From Oceanirhabdus seepicola (GTDB lineage Bacteria > Bacillota > Clostridia > Clostridiales > Clostridiaceae): DNA of 64,000 bases. Below the pieces are notes generated by a model. The model was not told the DNA's origin and searched no databases. It was given only the letters and a program-made list of their open reading frames with translations. The stretch is taken from positions 310,001 through 374,000 of the forward strand of contig NZ_JAGSOJ010000003.1 of the NCBI RefSeq assembly GCF_023684385.1, given 5' to 3'. Position 1 is the stretch's first letter. Every line of letters starts with the position of its first letter. Shown in pieces: positions 55,874-64,000 of the stretch. The position numbers were made by a program, and so were the translations under genes.

Positions 55874-56332
55874 ATGAGAATAGAGTATAAACAAGGCGCT
55901 AAAGAATTATTAAATGAAATAAAAACACTATGGGAGAAATTAAATGAACATCATATTGAGAAGTCAAAGCATTTCAAAGAAAGATTTAAGAGTTTTACAT
56001 TTGAGTGGAGAATAGGTAAGTTAAGTGAAAATGAAGATAGAAAAATCAATGTTATTGTTGTGAGTGATAAGGATAAGGAAGAGAATATAGGTTATTGCCT
56101 TGCTTCTGTATTGGGATCATATGGAAACATAGAGTCGTTATATATTGACCCAGAGTATAGAGGGTTAAATATTGGTGAGAGACTAATGACAGATTCACTT
56201 GAATGGATAAATAGTTATGAGGTTGAAGATATTATGATAGGGGTAGCAGGGGGTAATGAGGATGCCTTTGGTTTCTATGAGAAATTTGGATTCTATCCAA
56301 GAGTAACAAAGTTGGGATTGAAAAAAGAATAA
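55874..56332 (+). CDS. GNAT family N-acetyltransferase
   Basis: A 152-residue acetyl-CoA-dependent transferase. The acetyl-CoA motif A is SLYIDPEYRGLNIGERLM, with R-G-x-x-I-G in the expected place. Motif B is AGGNEDAFGFYEKFGFYPR. Substrate specificity cannot be deduced. TGGAGGGG precedes the ATG, directly after the leader terminator. The terminator hairpin at 56345 follows. Confidence 0.9.
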   Translation: MRIEYKQGAKELLNEIKTLWEKLNEHHIEKSKHFKERFKSFTFEWRIGKLSENEDRKINVIVVSDKDKEENIGYCLASVLGSYGNIESLYIDPEYRGLNIGERLMTDSLEWINSYEVEDIMIGVAGGNEDAFGFYEKFGFYPRVTKLGLKKE

Positions 56333-56344
56333 GAATTAAATATT

Positions 56345-56376
56345 AAAGCTGCTTTATTAAAGAGTAGCTTTTTTTA
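56345..56376 (+). terminator. Terminator of the GNAT gene
   Basis: AAAGCT and AGCTTT with an inner CTTT/AAAG pair form a hairpin followed by a T-run. Confidence 0.7.
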
Positions 56377-56382
56377 TTTCTA

Positions 56383-56427
56383 ATTTAACTATTTTGTAAA
56401 TTATTACAATGAGAATCGTTCTATAAT
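56383..56427 (+). promoter_or_regulatory. Shared promoter/operator block, copy 1
   Basis: A 31-base block (56383-56413) is identical to 58721-58751. It contains the inverted repeat TTGTAA-N4-TTACAA, and TATAAT lies 9 bases downstream in both. There is no good -35, so activation or repression at the palindrome is likely. It precedes the S41-like gene. Confidence 0.6.
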
Positions 56428-56468
56428 AATTAAGAGATATAATGGAGTAGTTAACTAGGAGGAATACT

Positions 56469-58643
56469 ATGAAAACTAAGGCACTATCAGTTTTTATAAT
56501 AATTATGATTTTTTTATCAATACCATCATGTAATGATGGGAAAAACAAAAATAGCGAAAAAAATACATTTACAAACACGAGTAATGTAAAGAGTAAAGAC
56601 GAAGGAAAGAATGTTAATAATGAGGAAAATAAACAAGGAGAAACAGCAGAAAAAAATATATATAAAGAAGATTACCTTGAAGCATGTAGATTATTTGCTG
56701 ATAAATATATTTTTCTTGAAGAAAAGATTGGTAAAAGTAGAGAAGTATTTTTAAAAGAGAGAATCAAGTATTCTGATAAGGTTGATTGGAGTGATGGAAA
56801 AGAGGTTTTTATAAAGGAAATCAGAGAGCTTTGTGCACTGTTTCCTGATGAAAATGTTTCTTTCAAGTTATCAGAAGAGCTGAGGAAAGAGTCAAAATTC
56901 TTAGGATTTATGTGTAAGTACTCTCTTGATGGTAAGGTGATGATTGATAGAGTATATGATGAGTATTTTGAATTAGATAGGACAAGTAATAGTGGGAGGA
57001 ATAGTCTTCGTAGTGGTTATGAGATTATTGAATGGAATGGGAGACCGATTAATGATGTAATTAAAGACTTAGGTGAAGTTAATAAGAAATCAAGTTGTAA
57101 TGCTCAAAATGAAGTGGCTGCAAGATTTTTAACAGTAGAAAATGGATATATGCCATTGAGAGATGAATTAAAGCCTATTGAAATTGTGTATAAAAAAGAT
57201 GACGAACTCTATTATAAAAAACTTAAATGGAAGAGATTAAAGGACACTTACAGCTATATAGAATACAAAGCGAATGAAGAGAGAAGTGTATTAATCTTAA
57301 ACAATCATAAGCCTTCATTAGAAGACATACCTAAAACTTACAGGTTTATCAATGAGAATCTTATATATTATTTTAGAGAGAGCGATGGGATATGGAGCGC
57401 AGTTCTTCATCCAAGAGATTTTATAAGTTGGAATCATAAAGATCTTAATAAGACAATGGAGGGGATTTTATCAAATAATCCTGATGTTTTGTTGGTTGAT
57501 TTAGAGGATACCTTAGGGGGAAGTGAAAAAAATATAATAGAACTGGCTAAAGCCATAAATATAGATAGTAAAATGATTATCAAAAATGAATATTTAAATA
57601 GTAATAGTAATAAAGAAAATAATTCAAAGGCTAAGTATTCTGATTATTATGATAAAATCACAATAGAAAATAAATGGGTGGGTCCAGTTTTAATTAGAAC
57701 AAATTCTGTTACTTCAGGTGCTGCGGAGTATTTTGCACGATGGTTCCAACAGAATAAAAGAGGGATGATTTTTGGACAGCCCACAGCAGGGACTGGAGGC
57801 ATACATGAAGTTTTTTCTTTAAATAATACTGGTACAGAAATAGAATTTTCTATAGGAAGTGGAACAATAGTTGGGAATGAAAAGCCCATAGAAGGGAATC
57901 CAGTGATTCCTAATATACTTTATGATGAGTCAATGAGAGAAACTTATAGTATAGTAGATTTCTTTTCAACCTATGGTAAGGAGTTATTCTCAGAAGAAAT
58001 AATAAAAAAGGCTGAACAGAGAATAAAAGAGAATTTTGATTGGAGAAATTGGAATACCTTTGGAGATACAGTAATAGAAAAGTGCGAAGAGGAAGAATGG
58101 GATGAGACTATAACAATTAATTATAAAACGGATGTCTATGAGCCTAACACTCGGGTGAATTTTGAAGAAAGAAATAATCCAAATGAATTATTGATTAGGA
58201 TAAATAATGCAAGATATTCAAGCTTTAATTTTAAAGGGATGGAAGAATCAAAGTTCATAAGTGAACACTATTATATACCAGTAATGTGTGATGATGCATG
58301 GGAGTATGTATTTAGGTTAAAAAAATCTGTTCAGTGGGAATTGGAAGAAAAGTATAATCCATATAGGCAAGTTATTAAATTAAGAGAAAAAGAATCAATA
58401 GAGGAGAGTTCAGGGTACAGTATAATCACTAATTACATAGGTGGAGAGACTATGTGGCATTTACCTGATATGATAGAAAATAGTAAAATTGTTAAGATTG
58501 GTGATGAGTTGCGCTTACAAATTGGGGATTTTTTAAATAAAGACGAATGTGAATTAAAAGCTAATGAGCTAAGAGAAGAATATAAAGAGCAAGTTGAAAA
58601 TCTTAAGTTTACAGTTGTGAAAATTGAAGATATAAATTATTAG
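56469..58643 (+). CDS. S41-like peptidase lipoprotein with a SPOR-like C-terminus
   Basis: A 724-residue protein with an export signal ending in a probable lipidated cysteine (C21, ...LSIPSC). A low-complexity Lys/Asn/Glu linker follows. The middle resembles S41 tail-specific (Tricorn/IRBP-type) peptidases: GPVLIRTNSVTSGAAEYFARW, with candidate nucleophile S416, then GQPTAGTGG and the end NPVIPNI. The last 50 residues (RLQIGDFLNKDECELKANEL) resemble a SPOR repeat that binds denuded peptidoglycan. This suggests a surface protein; the domain reading is pattern-based and the substrate unknown. AGGAGG precedes the ATG. Confidence 0.65.
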   Translation: MKTKALSVFIIIMIFLSIPSCNDGKNKNSEKNTFTNTSNVKSKDEGKNVNNEENKQGETAEKNIYKEDYLEACRLFADKYIFLEEKIGKSREVFLKERIKYSDKVDWSDGKEVFIKEIRELCALFPDENVSFKLSEELRKESKFLGFMCKYSLDGKVMIDRVYDEYFELDRTSNSGRNSLRSGYEIIEWNGRPINDVIKDLGEVNKKSSCNAQNEVAARFLTVENGYMPLRDELKPIEIVYKKDDELYYKKLKWKRLKDTYSYIEYKANEERSVLILNNHKPSLEDIPKTYRFINENLIYYFRESDGIWSAVLHPRDFISWNHKDLNKTMEGILSNNPDVLLVDLEDTLGGSEKNIIELAKAINIDSKMIIKNEYLNSNSNKENNSKAKYSDYYDKITIENKWVGPVLIRTNSVTSGAAEYFARWFQQNKRGMIFGQPTAGTGGIHEVFSLNNTGTEIEFSIGSGTIVGNEKPIEGNPVIPNILYDESMRETYSIVDFFSTYGKELFSEEIIKKAEQRIKENFDWRNWNTFGDTVIEKCEEEEWDETITINYKTDVYEPNTRVNFEERNNPNELLIRINNARYSSFNFKGMEESKFISEHYYIPVMCDDAWEYVFRLKKSVQWELEEKYNPYRQVIKLREKESIEESSGYSIITNYIGGETMWHLPDMIENSKIVKIGDELRLQIGDFLNKDECELKANELREEYKEQVENLKFTVVKIEDINY

Positions 58644-58720
58644 GATAGGGTATAAGGAATAAGGATTTAAGGAGAGAGTATGATTGTGAGTATATTAAGG
58701 AGTAACTTTTACTGTGCTTG

Positions 58721-58765
58721 ATTTAACTATTTTGTAAATTATTACAATGAGTATTAGTTTATAAT
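58721..58765 (+). promoter_or_regulatory. Shared promoter/operator block, copy 2
   Basis: Identical over 31 bases to copy 1 at 56383, with the same TTGTAA-N4-TTACAA palindrome and TATAAT at the same distance. It precedes the GerMN-like gene, so the two genes are probably co-regulated. Confidence 0.6.
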
Positions 58766-58801
58766 GATTAAGTAGACAAATGTGGAGTGAAGGGGAGTTC
58801 A

Positions 58802-59917
58802 ATGAAAAATAAAAGTAAATTAATAATAAACGTGATAGTAGTTGTCTTATTAGCTAGTGTTATAATATTAGTTATTAATAGTGTGATTTTAAATAAAAGC
58901 AAAGCTCAATTGGAGAAAGAGGTAAATGAGTTAAGAGGAAAGGTTGAAGAACAAAATACTGAGATTACCAGACATAAAAATGAAAATGTGAAATTAGAAA
59001 AATCATTAGATGTAAGTAAGGTGGGAATTGATAAAGAGAACGAGATTAAGAAAAAGCATGAAAAGCTCTTAAAAGATAATAAAATATTACTTGATAAGAT
59101 AAAGCAAAGTAACTACCTTAAATCAGCGCTTAGAATTAAAGAATATTCCAAAGGAGAAGTGGAATTTTTCCCCATTTATCATGCTTCAATTGAAGATATT
59201 GATGGATATGATGAAGAGGAAGGAATTGGCGGGTATATACTAGTGGATAAAAATTTATCAATAAAGGAAAAGATGCAGCTAATAGCAGATAATGTATCTA
59301 AAAGTTATTTTGGACTACCTATTGAGGTTGAAAAAATTGAAGATCGAAATGGTAAAAAGATTGCTATAATAAACCTTGTTGAGCACACAGAAGATGAATG
59401 GGATGAATGGTCAAGAAAGTTTCAAGGAACATTAGGCGAGCAGTTCAGTATGAGCACTCTTGAACGTAATTTCATACAAGAACAATATTCAGGAGAATGG
59501 GTTGATGGAATTGAAATTCAGCAAAATCATGGTATAAGAAAATCAGGGCATTTAGGTGATTTTAATTGGATAGTGTACAGAGAGGATATACCTATAAAAT
59601 ATGAATTAAATGAATTTATTGAAACGGATGGAGAAAAAGAAACATTAGAAATAAAAGATGGTAAAATACTTGCTAGAGATGGTAAAATTCTCATAGAAGA
59701 TTCCATTGAAAGAGGAAAGCGGTGGATAGTTGATAATGAGATTACAATAATTACTAGAGTAGGTTTTACGTATTATGATGGTAATACGTACAGTGGAACA
59801 ACAATAGAAACCCTTACATTGGATTTAACAGATGGAACTATACTCAAAAGATACATTGGTAAGGGAAAAGGAGTAGTGAAGGAAGAGTTATTGTATCCAG
59901 AAACCTTGTATAAATAA
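58802..59917 (+). CDS. Membrane-anchored coiled-coil protein, GerMN-like
   Basis: A 371-residue protein with one N-terminal membrane anchor (about residues 7-30) and a coiled coil (about 35-100). The outer domain has the feel of a GerMN/sporulation-type fold: KEKMQLIADNVSKSY, KKIAIINLVE, FQGTLGEQFSMSTLER and WVDGIEIQQNHG. The C-terminal 100 residues are beta-rich and unfamiliar. I cannot name a function. ATG 58802 follows AAGGGGAG; the in-frame GTG 58787 lies upstream of that site. It shares its promoter block with the S41-like gene. Confidence 0.55.
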   Translation: MKNKSKLIINVIVVVLLASVIILVINSVILNKSKAQLEKEVNELRGKVEEQNTEITRHKNENVKLEKSLDVSKVGIDKENEIKKKHEKLLKDNKILLDKIKQSNYLKSALRIKEYSKGEVEFFPIYHASIEDIDGYDEEEGIGGYILVDKNLSIKEKMQLIADNVSKSYFGLPIEVEKIEDRNGKKIAIINLVEHTEDEWDEWSRKFQGTLGEQFSMSTLERNFIQEQYSGEWVDGIEIQQNHGIRKSGHLGDFNWIVYREDIPIKYELNEFIETDGEKETLEIKDGKILARDGKILIEDSIERGKRWIVDNEITIITRVGFTYYDGNTYSGTTIETLTLDLTDGTILKRYIGKGKGVVKEELLYPETLYK

Positions 59918-59919
59918 AA

Positions 59920-59954
59920 TAACGCCCACATTAGATTTTGGGCGTCTTTTGTTC
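59920..59954. terminator. Bidirectional terminator between convergent genes
   Basis: AACGCCCA and TGGGCGT form a stem with T-runs on both strands (TCTTTT on plus, TATTTTATTT on minus). The 3' arm also codes for the last residues of the small minus-strand protein. Confidence 0.8.
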
Positions 59955-60074
59955 AGTCTTCATATTTTCTTCAAATGGCGGTGATTCAATTTTTTTACCT
60001 GCATGTAAGGGTTGATTTTCTTTTGTTACAACATTTTTTACAGGTTTAGTCTCCATATTTGGATCAGTAGGCAT
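59931..60074 (-). CDS. Small hydrophilic protein of 47 residues
   Basis: An ATG on the minus strand follows a strong AGGAGG at ideal spacing and opens 47 codons: MPTDPNMETKPVKNVVTKEN and so on to KTPKI. The product is rich in Lys, Pro, Glu and Thr, has no membrane segment or cysteine, and is probably disordered. I recognise no family. Its stop lies inside the shared terminator hairpin. It is convergent to the GerMN-like gene and divergent from the YdcF-like gene. Confidence 0.65.
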   Translation of the reverse strand: MPTDPNMETKPVKNVVTKENQPLHAGKKIESPPFEENMKTEQKTPKI

Positions 60075-60246
60075 ACTAAATTCCTCCTTCTACAATCTTA
60101 AGTTTATTATTTGATTAAATGGATTTAATTATTCAATTTTGTTATAAAAGCACTTAATTTTAGTGCAAAGAGCTTTAGTATGAAAGATAAATTTATTAAA
60201 TTATTAGAGAAAAATAATCTAAATGAAATGAGAGAGAATGGTTTAT

Positions 60247-61041
60247 ATGGACAAGAATAAAAATATAAATAAAATCCAGGGTTATATATTATTGATTATA
60301 GGAGTGATTTTCCTGGCGTATAGCATAATATACACCATAATTTTTAAAAAGGTAAGCTTTGGAATAGGAGTTATAAGTATATTGTCAATACTTTTATGTA
60401 TTGATGGATTCATAAAGAAATCCCTAAAAAGCAAAGAAAAGATTGTGTTATTATGCGAGAAGTTCCTAGATGGAATTTTAATAGTAACCTTAGTATTTTT
60501 CTTTAGTGGTGAAATGTTGATTCAAAATGGGTTAAGGGAAGAGTCTAATTCTAGAATGAACAACATGGTGATTTTGGGATGTGGTCTTGAAGAAAATGGT
60601 GAACCATCACAAATGATGAAGAATAGACTGGATGCTGCGTTAGAATATCTTTTTGAAAATGATATTGAAAATATAATTGTTAGTGGTGGACAAGGTTCAG
60701 ATGAAAAATTCACCGAATCTTTAGTAATGAAAAAGTACTTAGTAAAGAATGGAATTAAAAGTGATAAGATTATTGAAGAAAATAAATCAACAAGTACATT
60801 TGAAAATCTAAGTTTTACAAAAGATATAATAACAAAAATTGAAGAAAACAAGAATGGAAAATTGAGAATTGTAATTCTTACCAGTGATTTTCATATGTTT
60901 AGGTCTAAATTAATTGCTGAAGAACTTGGATTTACTGCAACAGGTGTACCTTCTTCAATATCAATGATAGAAATACCCCAAAGGCATGTTAGGGAATATT
61001 TTGCAATTATTAATACAATCATGTATAATATTGGTTTATAA
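60247..61041 (+). CDS. YdcF family (DUF218) membrane protein
   Basis: A 264-residue protein with three N-terminal membrane segments (about residues 9-90), then the DUF218 domain: MVILGCGLEENGEPSQMMKNRLDAA, NIIVSGGQGSDE, STSTFENLSFTKDII, and the late ILTSDFHMFRSKLIAEELGF. Family members include ElyC, which affects cell-envelope and lipid-carrier metabolism, but the enzymatic role is unsettled. ATG 60247 has AGAGAG at better distance than the in-frame ATG 60238. It is followed 22 bases later by the phosphoesterase gene. Confidence 0.82.
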   Translation: MDKNKNINKIQGYILLIIGVIFLAYSIIYTIIFKKVSFGIGVISILSILLCIDGFIKKSLKSKEKIVLLCEKFLDGILIVTLVFFFSGEMLIQNGLREESNSRMNNMVILGCGLEENGEPSQMMKNRLDAALEYLFENDIENIIVSGGQGSDEKFTESLVMKKYLVKNGIKSDKIIEENKSTSTFENLSFTKDIITKIEENKNGKLRIVILTSDFHMFRSKLIAEELGFTATGVPSSISMIEIPQRHVREYFAIINTIMYNIGL

Positions 61042-61063
61042 TGCAATGGTGGGGGGGATTCAA

Positions 61064-62455
61064 ATGAAGATAAAAATATTACACACAAATGATATTCATA
61101 GTAATTTCGAAAATTTTAGCAGAATAGCAACAAAGATACAGGAGTTAGCAGATGATAATACTTTAATATTTGACGCAGGGGATTTTGCTGACTTTAAGGA
61201 TATTACGCTTCAAGGAACAGATGGAGAAGCTGCAGATGAAATGCTTTATGAGGCTGGATATGATGCACTAGCAGTTGGTAACAATGAAACTTTTAATGGC
61301 CTTGATATTTTAAAAAATATGGGTAGTAAATCCAAGGTCCCATTGATAACTTGTAACATTGGAGAGAAAGGCAAGGGGTACATAGAGGGAATAAAGAAGA
61401 GTGTTTTAATAAATAAATCTGGACTAAATGTTCTTGTAACAGGAATTTCACCAAATCTAGGGGAGTTTCTTGAACTAGATGGAATGGAGATTAAGGATTA
61501 CCATGAAGCTATAAGGGAAGAGATAAGTAGGTATAAAGGACAGTATGATATTTGTATTCTTATATCTCATTATGGAATGACAGCTGACGAGGATATTGCG
61601 GAGACTATACCTGAGATTGATGTTATAATCGGGGGGCACTTTCATATATTAATGGACAAACCTAAAGTGATAAATGGGTGTGTAATTCATACCTCTGGGC
61701 AATTTGGAGAGCATCTAGGAGTGCTAGATTTACAAGTAAATCTAAGCAATGACCTTGGACAGCGAGTAATGCTTGTTGAAGGGAAGAATATAAAAATACA
61801 AAAATGTGAAAAAAATCATGGAATAATAAGAATATATGATGAAAATAAAGAGATAGCATTAGATAGATTATCAGTGCCATTACATGAAATTGAAGAAAAT
61901 CTATGGCATGATAATATTGAAGAGAACCCTATGAGTAATTTTTTAGCTGATGCTCTTTATGATTTTTTAGATTGTGATCTTGGGATTATAAATAGTGGAG
62001 TTTTAAATGGTGGTATAAGAAAAGGTGTTGTTAGTAAGAAGAAACTAATAGAAATATGTCCATCACCATTGAACCCAACTACATTTGATATTAAGGGAAA
62101 GTATCTTCGACAGGCATTAGAGGAATCAGTTTATGGGGATAAGTGTCTCAAAGATGGTAGAGGACCAGGTTATAGAGGAAGATTTCTAGGTAGATTGCAT
62201 GTATCAAATATGGAGATAAAGTATAAAGAAAGAACGATATCAGAGATATCAGTTGGTGGATTACCATTAGAAGATGAAAAAATATACAAAGTAGGAACGT
62301 CAGATTATCTTCATAGGGGTAGTGGATATGAATCTTTAAAAAATAACTCAAATGTGGAATACAATGAAGATTATTTAAGAGATACATTGGAAAAATATTT
62401 AGATAATAAAGAATTGGTAAGAAAAGCTCTTTCTCATAGATGGATAGAGGAATAA
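61064..62455 (+). CDS. yunD: YunD-like bifunctional metallophosphatase/5'-nucleotidase
   Basis: A 463-residue cytoplasmic member of the UshA/5'-nucleotidase family without a signal peptide. The metal-site motifs are HTNDIHSNF, DAGDFAD, GNNETFNG, LISHYGM and GGHFH. The C-terminal nucleotide-binding domain starts around residue 285 and carries NSGVLNGGIRKG and RGSGYESL. Length and layout match Bacillus YunD. The GGGGGGG ribosome binding site precedes ATG 61064; the in-frame 60986 start lies in the preceding gene. It may recycle nucleotides or sugar-nucleotides; the substrate is not visible. Confidence 0.88.
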   Translation: MKIKILHTNDIHSNFENFSRIATKIQELADDNTLIFDAGDFADFKDITLQGTDGEAADEMLYEAGYDALAVGNNETFNGLDILKNMGSKSKVPLITCNIGEKGKGYIEGIKKSVLINKSGLNVLVTGISPNLGEFLELDGMEIKDYHEAIREEISRYKGQYDICILISHYGMTADEDIAETIPEIDVIIGGHFHILMDKPKVINGCVIHTSGQFGEHLGVLDLQVNLSNDLGQRVMLVEGKNIKIQKCEKNHGIIRIYDENKEIALDRLSVPLHEIEENLWHDNIEENPMSNFLADALYDFLDCDLGIINSGVLNGGIRKGVVSKKKLIEICPSPLNPTTFDIKGKYLRQALEESVYGDKCLKDGRGPGYRGRFLGRLHVSNMEIKYKERTISEISVGGLPLEDEKIYKVGTSDYLHRGSGYESLKNNSNVEYNEDYLRDTLEKYLDNKELVRKALSHRWIEE

Positions 62456-62473
62456 TGAGCAGTATTTTATGAT

Positions 62474-62507
62474 AAAAAGAGCACCATTTATATAAGGTGC
62501 TCTTTTT
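62474..62507. terminator. Bidirectional terminator between yunD and the DUF2569 gene
   Basis: AAAAAGAGCACC and its exact complement GGTGCTCTTTTT flank a 10-base loop. Confidence 0.9.
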
Positions 62508-62525
62508 GCATATACATGAAGTTTA

Positions 62526-63041
62526 TTAGTTGATGAATGTGTTCTTAACACGTTTTGATTTTATGAAGTAAGGAATCCAAATACATGAAACAAGTAGAAC
62601 TTTTATAAGTGTCATAACACTTGAAGTAATATCTGCTGAAGTAACTGAAGCTAGATTTAGTACAAAAATAAAATCGATTATTGCAATGACAAGATTATAT
62701 GAATACATAGAAATCATTAACTTTGGAAATAATTTTTTCTTGGTAAAGTAATTAATAATTAAAATACATACTAATAAAAGTAATATGGTATTTGCAATTG
62801 TTTCAAAAATTATTAAGGGGGCTAATAATGCTTGGTATGTATCTAAAGCTTTGTTTGTAATTTCTGTCCATATTGGTTTGGAAAATAAAGAATATAACTT
62901 AATTAATTGATTTCCAGCTGTTAAAATAGTGAAAATAAGTCCAAACCCTATAAGAATTAACCAACCACCTAAACCCTTTAAATCTTTATCCTCATCAATG
63001 TTATTTTCATCTTCTAAATAGTGTTTTTGATTCTCATCCAT
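62526..63041 (-). CDS. DUF2569 family membrane protein
   Basis: A 171-residue protein with an acidic cytosolic N-terminus and four membrane segments (about residues 25-165). The family signature GLGGWLILIGFGLIF and the end WIPYFIKSKRVKNTF match DUF2569. Function is unknown. AGGAGG precedes the ATG on the minus strand. Convergent with yunD. Confidence 0.8.
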   Translation of the reverse strand: MDENQKHYLEDENNIDEDKDLKGLGGWLILIGFGLIFTILTAGNQLIKLYSLFSKPIWTEITNKALDTYQALLAPLIIFETIANTILLLLVCILIINYFTKKKLFPKLMISMYSYNLVIAIIDFIFVLNLASVTSADITSSVMTLIKVLLVSCIWIPYFIKSKRVKNTFIN

Positions 63042-63375
63042 TGAAAATCCTCCTTAAATATCATATTTATTTGTAATCAAGAAACATTATAACAGATATT
63101 GGACGAGTTGTTAATAAGAAGGTTGCTATTTTGTTGCTCAAGTTTGATTATCAATTGTTCTTGAGGTTTACTTGCAATTAAACAAATGTTATTATTTTCA
63201 TACTAGATATTAGAACTGTGCACTATTTTGTACAGTTATTTATTTTTTGTGTGTATCAATTTTAAGATTTATTATTAAGGGATTTGTGATAATAGGGGTG
63301 ATTTTTTCAGAGTCCTTTTTATCTTTACATAGGAGAGTAATAGATAAGTTATATAGATAAAGGAGTTGTGAGGAA
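63042..63375. other. Divergent intergenic region before the ABC exporter
   Basis: The 334-bp gap between the DUF2569 gene and the ABC exporter contains a CTCAAG/CTTGAG inverted repeat at about 63138-63166 and AT-rich sequence on both sides. No convincing promoter pair and no ORF were found. Confidence 0.5.
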
Positions 63376-64000
63376 ATGGAGTTTATAAAAAAATTATTTT
63401 CTAGCTTGTTTTTTAAATATTCAAAGAAGCAGAAACTTAAGATGAGTATTCTTGGAATAGCAATGATAATTACAGTTGGACTACAGATAGTTAGTCCGCA
63501 GATTACTAGGTTTTTTCTAGATGCGGCTAAAAATGGTGAAGAATTTAAGCATATTATGTATGCAGCAATAATGTTTATAGGGGTAGCAGTTGTCCAACAA
63601 ATATTCTCATTAATAACAAGATATTTGGGAGAAATAGTTGCTTGGAAAGCTACTAATGAAATTCGTATAGATCTTGTGAAACATTGTCTAGGGTTAGATA
63701 TGACATTCCATAAAGAATATCAATCAGGTGAACTCATTGAGAGAATAGATGGGGATGTTTCAGGACTTTTTGGACTATTTTCAGGAGTAGTTTTAAACGT
63801 TATAAATAACTTTTTGCTTTTAGTTGGGATTTTAGTAGTTCTACTATTTGAGGATTGGAGAATTAGTTTAGGACTATGTATATTTTCACTATTTGCAATG
63901 TATACTCTCTGGTTTGTGAAAAGAAAAACAGAAGTTCATTGGGAAAAAGCAAGTGAGATGAATGCTAAATTCTATGGATTTATTGGTGAACAGATTTCAA
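63376..64000 (+). CDS. ABC transporter, fused membrane and ATP-binding type (5' part only)
   Basis: An ATG behind GGAGTTGTGAGG opens a frame that runs off the window after 208 codons. The visible part is the type-1 exporter membrane domain: several hydrophobic helices, SPQITRFFLDAAKNGE, and the first coupling region FHKEYQSGELIERIDGDVSGLFGLFSG. The last part is the typical loop KTEVHWEKASEMNAKFYGFIGEQ. The ATPase domain lies outside. This is the MsbA/LmrA-like fused arrangement; substrate unknown. Confidence 0.88.
   Translation, partial: MEFIKKLFSSLFFKYSKKQKLKMSILGIAMIITVGLQIVSPQITRFFLDAAKNGEEFKHIMYAAIMFIGVAVVQQIFSLITRYLGEIVAWKATNEIRIDLVKHCLGLDMTFHKEYQSGELIERIDGDVSGLFGLFSGVVLNVINNFLLLVGILVVLLFEDWRISLGLCIFSLFAMYTLWFVKRKTEVHWEKASEMNAKFYGFIGEQIS

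Noticed and set aside
58680..58721. A 13-codon frame MIVSILRSNFYCA behind AAGGAG
   Set aside because: The ribosome binding site is good, but the frame is too short to judge and ends at the shared promoter block.
60180..60260. A 26-codon frame starting MKDKFIKLLEKNNLNEM upstream of the YdcF-like gene
   Set aside because: The site before it is weak and it overlaps the start of a well-supported gene; nothing else supports translation.
1..64000. CRISPR arrays, rRNA or tRNA genes
   Set aside because: No regularly spaced direct repeats, rRNA signature stretches or tRNA cloverleaf sequences were seen on either strand by reading; a dedicated scan was not possible.

Overview
The window is a low-GC, low-redundancy stretch of a Firmicutes chromosome, most likely Clostridium sensu stricto. 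The evidence is very AT-rich codon use, strong AGGAGG-type ribosome binding sites, TTG and GTG starts, a Gram-positive PolC, CodY, RNase Y, NusA-YlxR-YlxQ-InfB order, and sporulation-linked YmxH and SpoIIIE/FtsK. No rRNA, tRNA, CRISPR array or intact insertion sequence was found. The species cannot be named from sequence alone.

Positions 1 to about 46 kb form a nearly continuous plus-strand housekeeping block: rbgA (3' end only), rnhB, [yraN on minus], comM, dprA, topA, codY, rpsB-tsf, pyrH-frr, uppS-cdsA-(AI-2E permease)-dxr-rseP-ispG, a second rseP, polC, rimP-nusA-rnpM-ylxQ-infB, rbfA-nrnA-truB-ribF, rpsO, pnp, an M16 peptidase, ymxH, aspartate kinase, a ClpP-like TepA, ftsK/spoIIIE, rimO-pgsA, recA, rny, an aminotransferase and a tyrosine recombinase. 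These genes serve RNA metabolism, translation, isoprenoid and phospholipid synthesis, replication and repair. The main surprise here is a tandem duplication. A unit running from the 3' end of dxr through rseP and ispG to the terminator was copied once; rseP survived in both copies, while the second dxr piece and the second ispG are reduced to short remnants.

From about 47 kb the window becomes more accessory and mixed in strand: a HelD-type RNA polymerase-recycling ATPase, a decayed MFS transporter, a membrane-anchored alpha/beta hydrolase, a YpeB-like membrane protein, a UPF0126 (PF03458) membrane protein preceded by a tandem glycine riboswitch with its own promoter and terminator, a GNAT acetyltransferase behind an attenuator-like leader, an S41-like lipoprotein and a GerMN-like membrane protein that share a duplicated promoter block, a 47-residue ORF, a YdcF-family protein, a YunD-type metallophosphoesterase, a DUF2569 protein and the start of an ABC exporter.

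Four copies (three of about 160 bp and one collapsed) of a hairpin-forming, MITE-like repeat lie between housekeeping genes. Each copy abuts a separate small palindrome that shares its terminal bases.
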